Origin: Trifolium pratense
Taxonomy: Eukaryota; Streptophyta; Magnoliopsida; Fabales; Fabaceae
Assembly: GCF_020283565.1 (NCBI RefSeq)
Contig: NC_060061.1
Coordinates: 14,483,362-14,547,361 of the forward strand
Direction: 5' to 3'
DNA: 64,000 bases
The notes under the pieces are model-generated. The model was not told where the DNA came from. It made no database searches and worked only from the letters and a program-made list of their open reading frames with translations. Both the position numbers and the translations under genes were made by a program. How positions within the stretch are numbered: the first letter of the stretch is position 1; each line of letters starts with the position of its first letter. This document shows, piece by piece, positions 36,471 to 47,764 of this stretch.

Positions 36471-39400
36471 TAATAAAGCCAATACAAGCCACACTACCAG
36501 AGGTTGATTCACAACATAAGGCCTCCACTAAGATAGTTGAATAAGTTTAGTTTTATGTGATTCTCTGTATGCAAGTGTATCATTCTAGTTTAGACCTTAG
36601 CTTCTTCTATAAATACAAGCCTTGTAATCCTTTCTCAATAATGAAAGAATGATTTTCGTTCCATTTTTCTCATTTCATAATATGGTATCAGCTTCCTTCA
36701 TTTTGGAGGTTGTTACGATCCTAACCGTTTTCTAACCGCTTTTCGCTGCAATTCCCTCATTCTTCATCTTCTTCACCGAGCTTCTTGCTCAATTCTTCAC
36801 CGTCTTCTTCTTTCTCTGCAAATCCTTTGAGATTTCACCGTCAATTTCACTATGCCTCCTCGCATCGCTCCTGTTCCGGCTCCGATTCCACCGAACAATA
36901 CCGATTCCTTTTTCTATGTTCATCCGAGTGAAGGACCGAATTCGGTGACTGTTACTCCTCAACTCACTGGTGGCAACTACCTCGCATGGAGTCGATCTAT
37001 GTGTCGTGCTTTAGGTGCCAAGAACAAGCTCGCTTTTCTCGATCGTTCAATTCCTATTCCCGATGCTTTGGATCTGAATCGTTCTGCTTGGGAACGCTGT
37101 AACCACCTTGTCCATTCATGGATAATAAACTCTGTTTCGGATTCCATCGCTCAGACACTGGTTTTTCATGAGAACGCCATTGATGCTTGGGAGGATCTTC
37201 AAGAACGCTTTGCTAAAGCAGATCGAATTCGCATCGTTTCTTTGCGTTCAGCTCTTCATACTCTCAAGCAAGGTAATCGTTCAGTTCTTGACTACTATAC
37301 TGATATGAGAGCTCTCTGGGAGGAATTGAATTCGCATCGTCCGATTCCTCATTGTACTTGTGTGCATCCTTGCCGTTGCGAAGCTATGCGCGCGGCACAT
37401 GCTTATCGTTTAGAAGATCAAATCATTCAATTCTTAACTGGCTTAAATGATTCTTTCTCTGTTGTTAAGACTCAAGTTCTACTAATGGATCCTTTACCTA
37501 CTATTAACAAAGTATATTCTCTGGTAGTGCAAGAAGAAAGCAATCATGCTTTGCTTAATCCTGTAGTTTCTAATTCTGATGATAGTAATGTTCTTGTGAA
37601 TGCTTCTGATGCAAGAAGATCATTCAATCGTGGTAAATCCCCTATGCACTCTGGAAAAGGTAAGGGTGATACTAGGCATTGCACTTTCTGTGATAAGAAT
37701 GGACACACAGTTGATTCGTGCTATAAGAAACATGGAAATCCTAATATCAGATCTAATACTGGTGTGAATTTGGCTAACTCTGATAATGTGGATTCGACTG
37801 CTAATGGCAACACTGACTTGGTGGCTTCAAGTTCTGGTACCAATATCTCTCAAGAGAAGTATGATCAACTTGTGAACTTGCTTCAACAAGCCAATTTGAT
37901 TCCCTCAGTTTCCCACACTGTTGGCCCTAGCTCAAACCACATCAACACTACTCCTACCACTGAAACAGGTATACTTTCACATCTTGTTCATACATCATCT
38001 GTTCACAGCATTGTTTCTTGTTCTGTTCAATCGAATGCTAGTTTTTGGCTTATAGACTCTGGTGCAAATGATCATATATGTTCTTCCCTAAATTGGTTTA
38101 GTTCATTCTATAAAATCAAACCTATCCATGTTAATTTGCCTAATGGCAGTTCTGTCGTTGTTAAATATGCTGGTAATGTCCATTTCACACCTCATTTATA
38201 TCTCACAAATGTGCTTTATTCCTCAGATTTTAGACTTAATCTAATTTCTGTTTCCAAGTTGTGTGCTAATCTTGCTTGTTCTGTCCAATTTACTTCTAAA
38301 CATTGTGTTATACAGGAATTGAATTCCAAGAAGACGATTGGTTTGAGTGATCAAGCAGATGGTCTTTTCAGATTGATGATAAATGGAGCCTACCCACCTA
38401 TGCCTACTTTAGTTTCCTTTCCTGCAAATAAATCTGTCAACTCCATTTGTAATAATAGCAATGTTAATGCTACTTCTATCATACCTTTACATGCCATATG
38501 GCACTTTAGACTAGGCCATTTGTCTCATAGAAGACTTTCACATATGTCTAAGTTGTATCCTGCTATTCATAATGATAATAAAGCTGCATGTGATATTTGT
38601 CATTATGCAAAACAAAAGAAACTTGCATTTCCTATTAGCAATTCTATTTCCAATTCTATCTTTGAACTTTTACACTTTGATATATGGGGACCTTTGTCCA
38701 TTGCTTCTGTTCATAATCATAGATACTTTTTGACTATAGTTGATGACTATAGCAGATATACTTGGATCATTTTGTTAAAATCCAAATCTGAAGTTTCTAC
38801 TCATGTTCAAAACTTTATTATTTCTATCCAAACTCAATATAAAATCACCCCTAAAACCATCAGAAGTGACAATGGCCCAGAATTCTTACTTGATTCCTTT
38901 TATGCCTCCCTTGGTATTTTACACCAAAAATCATGTGTTGAAACACCCCAGCAAAATGGGAGGGTTGAACGCAAACATCAACATTTACTTAATGTAGGTC
39001 GTGCTCTTCTATTTCAATCCAAATTGCCTAAGTCTTTCTGGTCCTATGCTGTTTTGTATGCTACTTTTCTCATAAATAGAATCACTACACCTACATTACA
39101 CAATAAGTCACCCTATCAACTATTTCACCAATCCATACCTGACATGTCTTTATGCAAAGTTTTTGGTTCTTTATGTTATGCCACTACCCTTACTTCTCAT
39201 AGAACCAAACTTGACCCTAGAGCTAGAAAATCTCTTTTCTTGGGTTACAGGTCAGGATACAAAGGTTATGTTCTTTATGACCTATCATCTAGAGAAATTT
39301 TTATTTCCAGACATGTCACTTTCCATGAAAATGTCTTACCTTATCCCAATTCCACTTCTATTTCTACTTCCAATTGGGACTACATTTCTTCACACACCAG

Positions 39401-41188
39401 TTCTGACACATCCATCCATACTTCCAATGAAATCATCACTCCTCCTTCTATTAACCTTCCTGCTAACAGTACTGCATCTTCCCCTTCTACTTCAGCTCCA
39501 CCTACTCTTACTAGATGCTCCACAAGACCTAAACATATTCCTCCTTATCTAAAAGACTATGTCTGCAATGCTTTAGATCACTCATCCATGAAATCTTCAG
39601 GTATTTCTTATCCTATGTCTAATTTCATTTCTTATCAAAACTTGTCTAATCCTCATTGCTTTTATGCTTTGTCCCTCACTACACACACTGAACCCAAATC
39701 ATATGCTGAGGCCATCAAATTTGATTGCTGGAAACAAGCTATGCAAGTTGAATTACAAGCTCTTGAGAATACTGGTACTTGGATTCTTGTTGACTTACCA
39801 CATCATGTAAAGCCAATTGGTTGTAGATGGGTCTACAAAGTTAAGCATCATGCAGATGGCTCTGTGGAAAGATACAAAGCCAGATTAGTGGCTAAGGGCT
39901 TCAATCAAATTGAAGGATTAGACTATTTTGACACCTTTTCACCGGTGGCTAAATTAACCACAGTAAGAATTGTTATTGCCTTAGCATCTGTTCACAATTG
40001 GTTTCTCCATCAATTGGACGTGAACAATGCTTTTCTACATGGAGATTTATATGCTTCCTCCACCAGGTGTTACTAATGATCCTAATAAAGTTTGTAAGTT
40101 GGTCAAGTCTCTTTATGGCCTTAAGCAGGCTAGCCGACAATGGTATGCTAAGCTTACTTCACTTTTGCTCTCACATGGTTACAAACAAGCCCACTCAGAT
40201 CACTCTCTGTTCACTAAGCATGATGCTTCCCACTTCACTTTGTTGTTGGTATATGTGGATGATGTCATTCTAGCTGGCAATCATATGACAGAGTTTTCTT
40301 ATGTGAAGAATCTTCTTCATAATGCCTTCAAAATCAAGGATCTAGGACAATTGAAGTATTTCTTAGGTCTTGAAGTAGCACATTCAGCTAAAGGTATATC
40401 TTTGTGTCAACGAAAGTATTGTCTTGATTTGTTAAGTGATTCTGGCCTCCTTGGAGCCAAACCAGTTTCTACACCTTCAGATGCTTCACTCAAGCTTCAT
40501 GCTGATGATAGTGCTCCTTTTGAGGATATCTCTGCTTATAGACGTTTAGTTGGCCGTTTATTATATCTTAACACCACTCGTCCTGACATCACTTTCATTA
40601 CTCAACAATTGAGCCAATTTTTATCTAAGCCTACTCACACTCATTACAGTGCAGCCATGCGTGTTCTAAGGTATCTCAAAAATTGTCCTGGACGTGGTCT
40701 CTTTTTTCCACGTAATTCCACACTTCAGATTTTGGGATTTTCTGATGCTGATTGGGCAGGGTGCAAAGATTCACGCCGTTCCATCTCCGGGCAATGCTTT
40801 TTCTTAGGCCAATCATTGATTTCTTGGCGCACCAAGAAACAATTAACTGTTGCACGTTCTTCATCCGAGGCAGAGTATCGTGCTCTCGCTGCTGCTACAT
40901 GTGAGCTTCAATGGCTTGCCTATTTGCTTCAGGATCTTCACATTACTTGTCCTAAACTTCCTGTGCTTTACTGTGACAATCAAAGCGCGCTCCACATTGC
41001 TGCTAACCCTGTTTTCCATGAGCGCACTAAACACATTGACATTGACTGTCATATTGTGCGTGAAAAACTGCAAGCAGGCCTCATGAAGCTTCTTCCTGTT
41101 TCCTCCAAAGACCAAATTGCTGACTTTTTCACCAAGTCCCTTCTTCCTCAGCCTTTTGGTGTTTTGCTAGCCAAGTTGGGCATGGTCG
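36471..41188 (+). mobile_element. Ty1/copia retrotransposon, 3' LTR missing
   Basis: A 4718-bp insert between the two 936-bp repeats. It begins with about 208 bp of 5' LTR-type sequence containing a TATAAATA word (about 36607) and ends ...CATTTCATAA before the primer-binding site. It continues through a long gag-pol frame and stops abruptly in the last residues of the RNase H region (KLGMVD). No polypurine tract or 3' LTR is present on the right, so the insertion is incomplete. Confidence 0.85.
36683..36691 (+). other. Copia primer-binding site
   Basis: TGGTATCAG, complementary to the 3' end of initiator methionine tRNA. It sits 169 bp before the gag start codon and marks the end of the 5' LTR. 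Confidence 0.75.
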
Positions 41189-41253
41189 ACTCAAAAAAGT
41201 GGGTTGGTTCGGGTCATCGGGTGGGTATGGTTTTTAAAATGAAAAATTCATAA
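36852..41253 (+). pseudogene. Copia gag-pol polyprotein, frameshifted in RT
   Basis: The first frame is 36852-40076 (1074 aa); the rest continues in the +1 frame to 41253. Order: gag (about residues 30-250), CCHC zinc knuckle ([14 protein letters not shown]), aspartic protease (LIDSGANDH), pre-integrase and integrase ([31 protein letters not shown]), reverse transcriptase ([12 protein letters not shown], then YVDD at about 40252-40263) and RNase H (SDADWAGC, SSSEAEYRALA, CDNQSAL, RTKHIDID). Protease-integrase-RT order defines Ty1/copia. The single break lies just after the HGDL word at about 40050, where the sequence is short and the frame shifts. A GAGATTTA word at the junction fits a small deletion between short direct repeats. 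The last 20 or so codons before the final stop belong to the flanking repeat, not to the element. Confidence 0.93.
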
Positions 41254-42124
41254 AAAAATCGAGTTTCGGGCAAAACCGGACTCATACTCATAGAACCCAC
41301 TAACCCACTGATACGGTATTTCTCTGGTTTTTTTAAAACATTTTTCATATAAATATTACAGTTTTGCTCTTGTTGTTTGATCATTAAAAAAGAAAAGCTC
41401 AAGGTTTAATACTCTAATTTCCAAAATAAGTTGTATGTGTGTATATTTCAAACGTCAAACACATTACTCTTCCGTACTTCACAATCTCAATGCATTCTTT
41501 ATTCATCTTCTTCGAGTCTTCGCTATTTGACTTTCTTTCAATATTTAAAAATAGTGGTGCTAAAAATAATGTATTCCTATGACATGCCTATATATAAGGC
41601 ATCATAAACATAAAAAAAAACACATTTTCTATTCATCAAATACACATATTTCATGAAAACAACACAAACAAGAACATTTGGCTCCCACTTTGGGGATCGA
41701 ATCCAAGGCCACAAGGTTAAGAACACTTTGAAAATAGACTATTTTTTAGGAAAAAAACAATGATATTATCATTTTATGCTAAAAAATAGCGAAAATAGAT
41801 TACACTATTTTTAAGAAAATAAAAATGTTAAGATATTTTTATAAAAAAATAATTGGTTCATCGTTTAATCATTTAATATTTTAAAAAAACAAGAAAAATA
41901 ATAATTTGGTTAAACTCAGTACCCACCCAACCCGGAAATAAGTGAGTTTATCCAACACGATCCAATACTAAAATGAGTGGTTATTTTGTTCGACCCAATC
42001 CGAAGTACCTTATGTGATTCGAGTTTTGGATTTGGCAAACTCAACTCATTCCAATCCATGTACACTCCTAGACAAATAGATAAAATGACAAACCCATTAT
42101 AAACTTACATAAATGAAGGAGAAG
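41189..42124. repeat. 936-bp direct repeat, right copy
   Basis: Second copy of 35535-36470, joined directly to the truncated copia pol frame. It contains the hAT-like element without its left end, then 53 bp of its original flank, and then continues into unique DNA leading to the PP2C gene. The ORF at 41214-41402 is an identical copy of the one at 35560-35748; neither is a gene. Confidence 0.93.
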
Positions 42125-42956
42125 GTTCGAACTCCGCTGATAACTTCCCCCTAATAATTTCTTCCCCATAAATGAGATGATTTTTGTACTTACTACTACT
42201 ACTACCTTGTTGAGGACACGGGCGATGGAAAGAGGAGTGGGTAACAAGAAAGAAACAGTAGAAAAATAGCCGACCCTATAAAATGGAGCCCACAATCCCT
42301 CCACACGGTGAGGAAAAAGGTAAGAAAAAGAAACAAAACTCAGAATGAACATAGCATCAAAACAAAACACAGCTGTAACAATACAAAACAAACAGTGTCA
42401 GGTCAGCATTCAACAACACACGGAAACAACGAAACTGAAACCAAAACTAAAAAAAGTCAATAAGGGCAACCTTTGCCTTTTACAATTCCATTTCTTCCTT
42501 TCTTTCTTTGCAAAAACAAAACGACTTCAAGAGACGACTTTTTTCCTCTCTACATAAACTGTTATAATACTAATTTTCATCATCTTTTATATTCTATCTG
42601 TTCTTCTTTCTGTTTTTATCAACAATCAAACACCACCCAGATCTTCGTTTTCCTTTTTTCCGGGGGAATTTTCATTTTTAATAGGTAAGGAATTTTGGGT
42701 ATACCTTTTTTTTTTATGGGTGTTGTAAATTTCTTCTCTTTTGTTTCTGGGGTGTTTTTCTGGATGAAAAAAATTGTTTTTTTTTTTTTTTGTTAATTTC
42801 AGTGATCAGTGTTTTTTTTTGGCTGATAATTGACTTTTATTGTGATTTTTTTTTTTTGGAAAGTTGTGGACTTTGTCTAACATGGAGTTTTTTTGGTTGC
42901 AGAAGAGTTAGATGCTGTGTTATATACAGAAAAGTTGAGGTGGGATTGGTGTATAT
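42125..42956 (+). promoter_or_regulatory. PP2C upstream region with 5' UTR intron
   Basis: A CT- and CA-rich leader precedes a good donor at 42685 (AATAG/GTAAGG) and an acceptor at 42901-42902 (GGTTGCAG). This suggests a 218-bp intron within the 5' UTR and an untranslated first exon somewhere before 42684. The transcription start was not located. Confidence 0.5.
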
Positions 42957-45823
42957 ATGGATAGTCTATGTTGCTTCAGTAAGGTGAGGAAGAAATTGTT
43001 TTACTCCCTTTTTAATTTGTATTTGGAATGATCAATTTTCATGCATATACTATTATACTATTGCTTAAAGTTTTAGAGTTTTCCTTTGTTTGGAATTTAT
43101 AAGGGCCTAAAGGAGGCACATGACCTGGTTGGGCTCTGTGTTAAGAAATCCCGTATCGGATATGAGTTGGCCTGGACAAGAGTTTATAAGGGTTTATAAG
43201 TAAGAGACGATCCTCACCTTACAAACCGGTTTTGTAAGGTTGAGTTAGACCCAACTCTCAATTCTAAGTCTCTTGGAGTTTTTCAATATCTTTTTTAATT
43301 GCAAAAAGTGTTGTCAATTCTGGAAAATCGTAGCTTGTTCAAATTTTACTTTGCTACAGGGATATAGAACCACAACATCTGCTATTTGACGACACTAGTC
43401 TAACAGCGTATCGCAGAACTAGCAATTTGTTCAAATTTTGCTATGCTATTACGTTATATCACCACTATTGTTGCTATTTTACAACACTGATTGCAAATGT
43501 TAGTAAACTAGTTGTTATGTTATAGTTTCCAGGTTTTGTTTTGGACTCCAAACCAAACCTCCTAGTTATAACTCATTTAGGGTCCCTCATCTCACCAACC
43601 GAGCCACCTACTTTAATGGAAAAATTAAAATTGCATAGATTGTTTTAGAGAGTGTATTTGTGGTTGTTAAGGACCGGTTCTTCTCTTCTAAAAGCTCAAG
43701 CTTATAAGTCCCCTTATGCGAAAACTTTTTGAACTTGAAATGAAGATAGTTCCCGAGCATGCTTTATCTTGTACTAATGTTTAATTATAGAGAATGGTTG
43801 TCACCATGAAGGATTGTTCTATTGCTATATGATTACACCAAAGGTTTTACTTTCAGCCTATATCTTCTTACCTTGGTTTTGGATGTGCTTATTTGGTTAG
43901 GGTGTTTAGAATCTTATATCAAATAGAGTCGTGGCCTAGGTAGTCGTTGTAATGCTTGAGTTGTCCTAAAGTTAAGCCAATTTTGTGAGGTTAAATTATA
44001 CCCTAAATCCAAATTTTAAGATGGTGTCAAAGTTTATCATGGATCTGTTTGAGACACGATCTTTGTTATTTCACCCACATTTGTCCATGCTCCAGATGTC
44101 TAGTCTAGAACGTGCGAAATTTGTAGAGATTACTGTTATTTCATCTGCATTAATCCGGTTTTGAGTGTGAGCGGGTGTGTTCAGACTCCCGCATCAACTA
44201 GAGATGCTTATGAGGCTTGGCGAGTCCTTGACTTACAAGACAATTTTGTGGGGATGAGTTAGGCCCTAGCCTATCCGCCTTAATCCAAAATTTTAAGAAT
44301 CTCAATTTGGCTTCCTACATATACAGATGTAAAACTTGTCTCTTGTTTATTATATATTGTTGAAATGTGTTTAACAAGTCTTATAAACTCTTTTATGTTT
44401 AGGCGGTGGGAGGGCGTTCTTCATGCAACTCTGGCAAAGGCAAGGGCAATCAGTCACCAGTCAAATATGGCTTTAGCCTTGTTAAAGGGAAAGCCAACCA
44501 TCCAATGGAGGACTATCATGTAGCAAAATTTGTCCATTTCAAAGGACACGAGCTAGGACTTTTTGCTATATACGATGGACACCTGGGAGACAGTGTACCA
44601 TCATATTTGCAAAAGAATCTCTTTTCTAATATCTTGAAGGAAGTGAGTTGTTGAATCAAACTAAAGATATTATGTATTGGTTATTGCCTCACATTTGATT
44701 TCCCTGGAAAAGGGCTTTTCTTCCTTTCTATTTTCTGTTGTCTGCGCTCTGCGGTACGACAATTTTCTTTATGATCTCAAATTCCCATATTTTTGGCTTT
44801 TTGGCAAAAAATATCATAATATCCTTGCAAAAGAACTTCGCAAGGATGGATAATCGTAAAATTGACTTAATTTACATTTTTTTTTTGAAAAAGGACTTAA
44901 TTTATTTATTAATTATATATTTATGGCTGTGATTGATTATCCAGGACGACTTCTGGGAAGATCCATTCATGTCAATTTCTAAAGCTTACGAGTCAACAGA
45001 TCAGGCAATTCTTACTCACAGTCCTGATTTGGGGCGAGGAGGATCAACTGCCGTAACTGCAATTCTCATAGATAATCAGAAACTATGGGTCGCCAATGTT
45101 GGAGATTCACGAGCAGTTCTGTCAAGGGGAGGGGTAGCTGTACAGATGTCTACTGATCATGAACCTAATACGGAACGGGGAAGCATTGAAAATAGAGGCG
45201 GCTTTGTCTCAAACATGCCAGGTTCTTCAATTAACCCTAAGATCCATGTTTTGTTTCTTTTAGATGTTCATTGCCGATTTATCTATTTCTTCATTACATT
45301 TGGCTCATTTATGGTTTTGCCATGATCTCGTTTGGTATATGCATGATTCATGCTCGTTGTAAAAGTAAATTATGAGGTGTTTGATTTTGTAATAACTTCA
45401 TTTGTGGGGTTATATCAGGAGATGTGGCAAGAGTGAACGGGCAGCTTGCGGTTTCTCGAGCATTTGGAGACAAAAACCTCAAAACACACTTGCGATCTGA
45501 CCCTGACATTCAGTACGCCGATGTTAACCAAGATACCGAGTTTTTAATACTTGCTAGTGATGGTCTATGGAAGGTTTTCAATTGATCTCTCTTTTCATCT
45601 ATTATTTCATATAACATGTTTAACAACTCAAGCATATCTTTCATCGATAACAACCTTGTACTTAAAATTTCATTTATTTTAGGTAATGGCGAACCAAGAA
45701 GCCGTTGATATTGCAAAAAAGATAAAAGATCCACAAAAGGCAGCTAAACAACTAGCTACCGAGGCACTGAACCGAGACAGTAAAGATGATATTTCGTGTG
45801 TTGTAGTTCGTTTCAAGGGTTGA
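42957..45823 (+). CDS. Protein phosphatase 2C (PP2C), small clade-F type
   Basis: Mg/Mn-dependent Ser/Thr phosphatase of about minimal catalytic-core size. Five coding exons: 42957-42983, 44403-44642, 44945-45221, 45419-45573 and 45683-45823; in phase, 279 aa. The 27-bp first exon encodes only MDSLCCFSK; it is short but matches the Cys-containing start of close plant relatives. Metal-binding residues: E45/D46 (HPMEDY), D67/G68 (IYDGH), the LASDGLW Asp, and the [11 protein letters not shown]sp near the end. Other PP2C words: [22 protein letters not shown] and [11 protein letters not shown]. The sequence is closest to the Arabidopsis group of short PP2Cs typified by PP2C10 and PP2C39. It lacks the regulatory N-terminus of ABA-pathway clade A enzymes. 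Intron 1 (1.4 kb) contains TRIM-like repeats. Confidence 0.95.
43120..43275 (+). mobile_element. Solo LTR of a TRIM-like element in PP2C intron 1
   Basis: Contains TTGGGCTCTGTG, ATCGGATATGAG, a CCTCACCTTACAAACCGGTT block and a GTTGAGTTAGACCCAA segment, ending in AATTCTAAG. This matches the end structure of the pair at 43900-44298. I recognise it as a high-copy legume-type LTR word set, which is inference. Confidence 0.5.
43900..44298 (+). mobile_element. TRIM-like element in PP2C intron 1
   Basis: Two LTR-like blocks both end ATCCAAA(A)TTTTAAGA (about 44024 and 44298). The first is followed at once by TGGTGTCAAAG (44022-44032), a decayed form of the usual TGGTATCAGAG primer-binding site. Only about 140 bp lie between this and the second block, with no coding capacity. 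The internal start of the first LTR is uncertain. Confidence 0.5.
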
Positions 45824-47764
45824 AAGAGCGAGAGAACACACATGCATACATACCCGAAATTTTCAGGGTATACATATATACAGTCTACATATCAGGATGC
45901 AATTCCATACTCTACATGTAAAATCCTTCATCAGTTTGGAATTTTTTCTTCAAAATTGGTTTTGCTTCCTTCACTTCATATGTAAAAAAATATAAAATTG
46001 AGTTTAGGTGGTGTGACATTTAGAATTTATTGATTTCTTGGTTGTGATATAGATTCATACAGCATAATTTTTCTTTGTAATATGCTTTGTTATGGGATTT
46101 ATTTTAAAACCAGGTGAGTTTATGATTATATACTATACTATGAAAGTTTATTAATCTCATGCTTCAATTCAAGTGTGTATAGTAATTGTTTTGAGACATG
46201 AAATCATTTGTTCTCATTTTGTTGTCTCTATCCCCTTAGTAAGGTCAAAAGACCAATAGGTTAATAAAGATTATACAAAATTAACACACAGAGTTTAGAG
46301 ACCGGAGTTCGAACCTCGGTCATGGTGTCTGATCTAGCAATTTTGACATTTCTATCGATTGAGTTAACAATTTTTTTTTTGTGACTAAAAATAAACGATA
46401 TTCACTCATTTAAATTGCTAGAGTACATTGATGCAATATAAATACAAATTTGCTAAAAACAAAAGGATGAATCTGCGAACAAACTCACAACATTCATGTT
46501 AATAGCATAAAATGGAAAATTGCATAAGTCTACAAATATGATTATATTGAAGTGTCTGAAATGTCTATGCCTCCGGATTTGTAGCGTTAAAAGTTGATAG
46601 TGAATAAATTTGCACTTGATTATTACTAATCCTTCAACTTGAAATAAATGAGCACCGCACAGAGACGGAAAAACAAATATATTGCACAAAGACGAAAAAA
46701 CAAAATACACCATAGAGGAAACAACAAAATATGAGTTAGCAATTTTGACACACACAAAGTGTTGCATTGCATATTTCTAGTCTTGAGTCTCCCTCACACC
46801 GAACCTATAGACTATACTTGTCAAATGAGATTTATCAACGGTCGACTGGAATGTAGATTGTATATGATGCTTTATTACTATTAGACACATGTCATTGGTA
46901 CACAATTTGCAAATGCAAATTAATTAGTGTTTGTGTTTGGTTTGGACTCCAAAATAACCCATTTTTCATTATCAAGTTGCATGTGATATAAGACCAATAT
47001 TTTATTTTATTTCTTTCTGTAGTAAGTTGTATTCCAATATAAACTTTATAAAATTTAATTTTTAATATAAATCATTCTTTATATGCACAATTCCTATTTC
47101 CTACCCTTCTTTTTTTGGTAACTCAATTGTTACTATTTTAATAAATAGTTTTCTACATGTAGAGAGCAATACATGACACCTAGTAAAAAAAAAAGAGAGC
47201 AATATTGGACCTAATTGGAAAATAAATAAATAAATAAATACACATAAATGTAGGTGTCAATCGTGCTCAAGGCTGGTAGATTGTGCACAATGCAATTTTT
47301 TTTATTTAAATAATTTCTAATTATTGTTAATTCCTAACCCAAATCAATTTTTTTTTATAATTAAAGTTTCAACACAATTTTTGGCAAAATAGGCTTGTGT
47401 ACAACTTTCTTGTGCAACAAGAATATAATCCACCCATTTATTTTTTATGACAATAATCCACCCATAATATAACATAATAAAAAATACAAAAATATATTTC
47501 ACCATATGAGAAAAAAAATACAAATAATATTTATATAAAAAATACAAATAATTCTATAAAAAAAAACAAATAAAATATAAATAAAAAGATAAATAAACAA
47601 TAATGTAATAAAAAAAAGAGTGGCTTGAGAAAAACAATTGAAGCCGTCACCAACCTTCCTTCTTGTTGTAAAAGTAAAACCCTTCCAAAACCCATTCTTT
47701 CTTTCTTCTTCAAAACCCCAATTTTCACTTTTCAATTTTCACACATTTTCTCTCATCGATCATC
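45824..47764. other. PP2C 3' flank to OM64 promoter
   Basis: Holds the probable PP2C 3' UTR (to about 46100), a family A SINE at about 46281, an (AAAT)n run near 47220-47240 and the OM64 upstream region. About 47630-47764 is probably the OM64 5' UTR, with C/T-rich tracts. Minus frames at 46453-46767 and 47344-47735 are low-complexity and not genes. Confidence 0.45.
46281..46372 (-). mobile_element. tRNA-derived SINE (family A), partial
   Basis: On the minus strand: A box-like TTAACTCAATCGATAGA, the shared AAATGTCAAAATTGCTAG block and a B box GGTTCGAACTCC. It matches the head of the SINE at 29949; the 3' half is lost or diverged. Confidence 0.65.

Noticed and set aside
42345..42688. Two small ORFs before PP2C
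   Set aside because: They lie in the CT/CA-rich PP2C leader, overlap each other, and have no domain.
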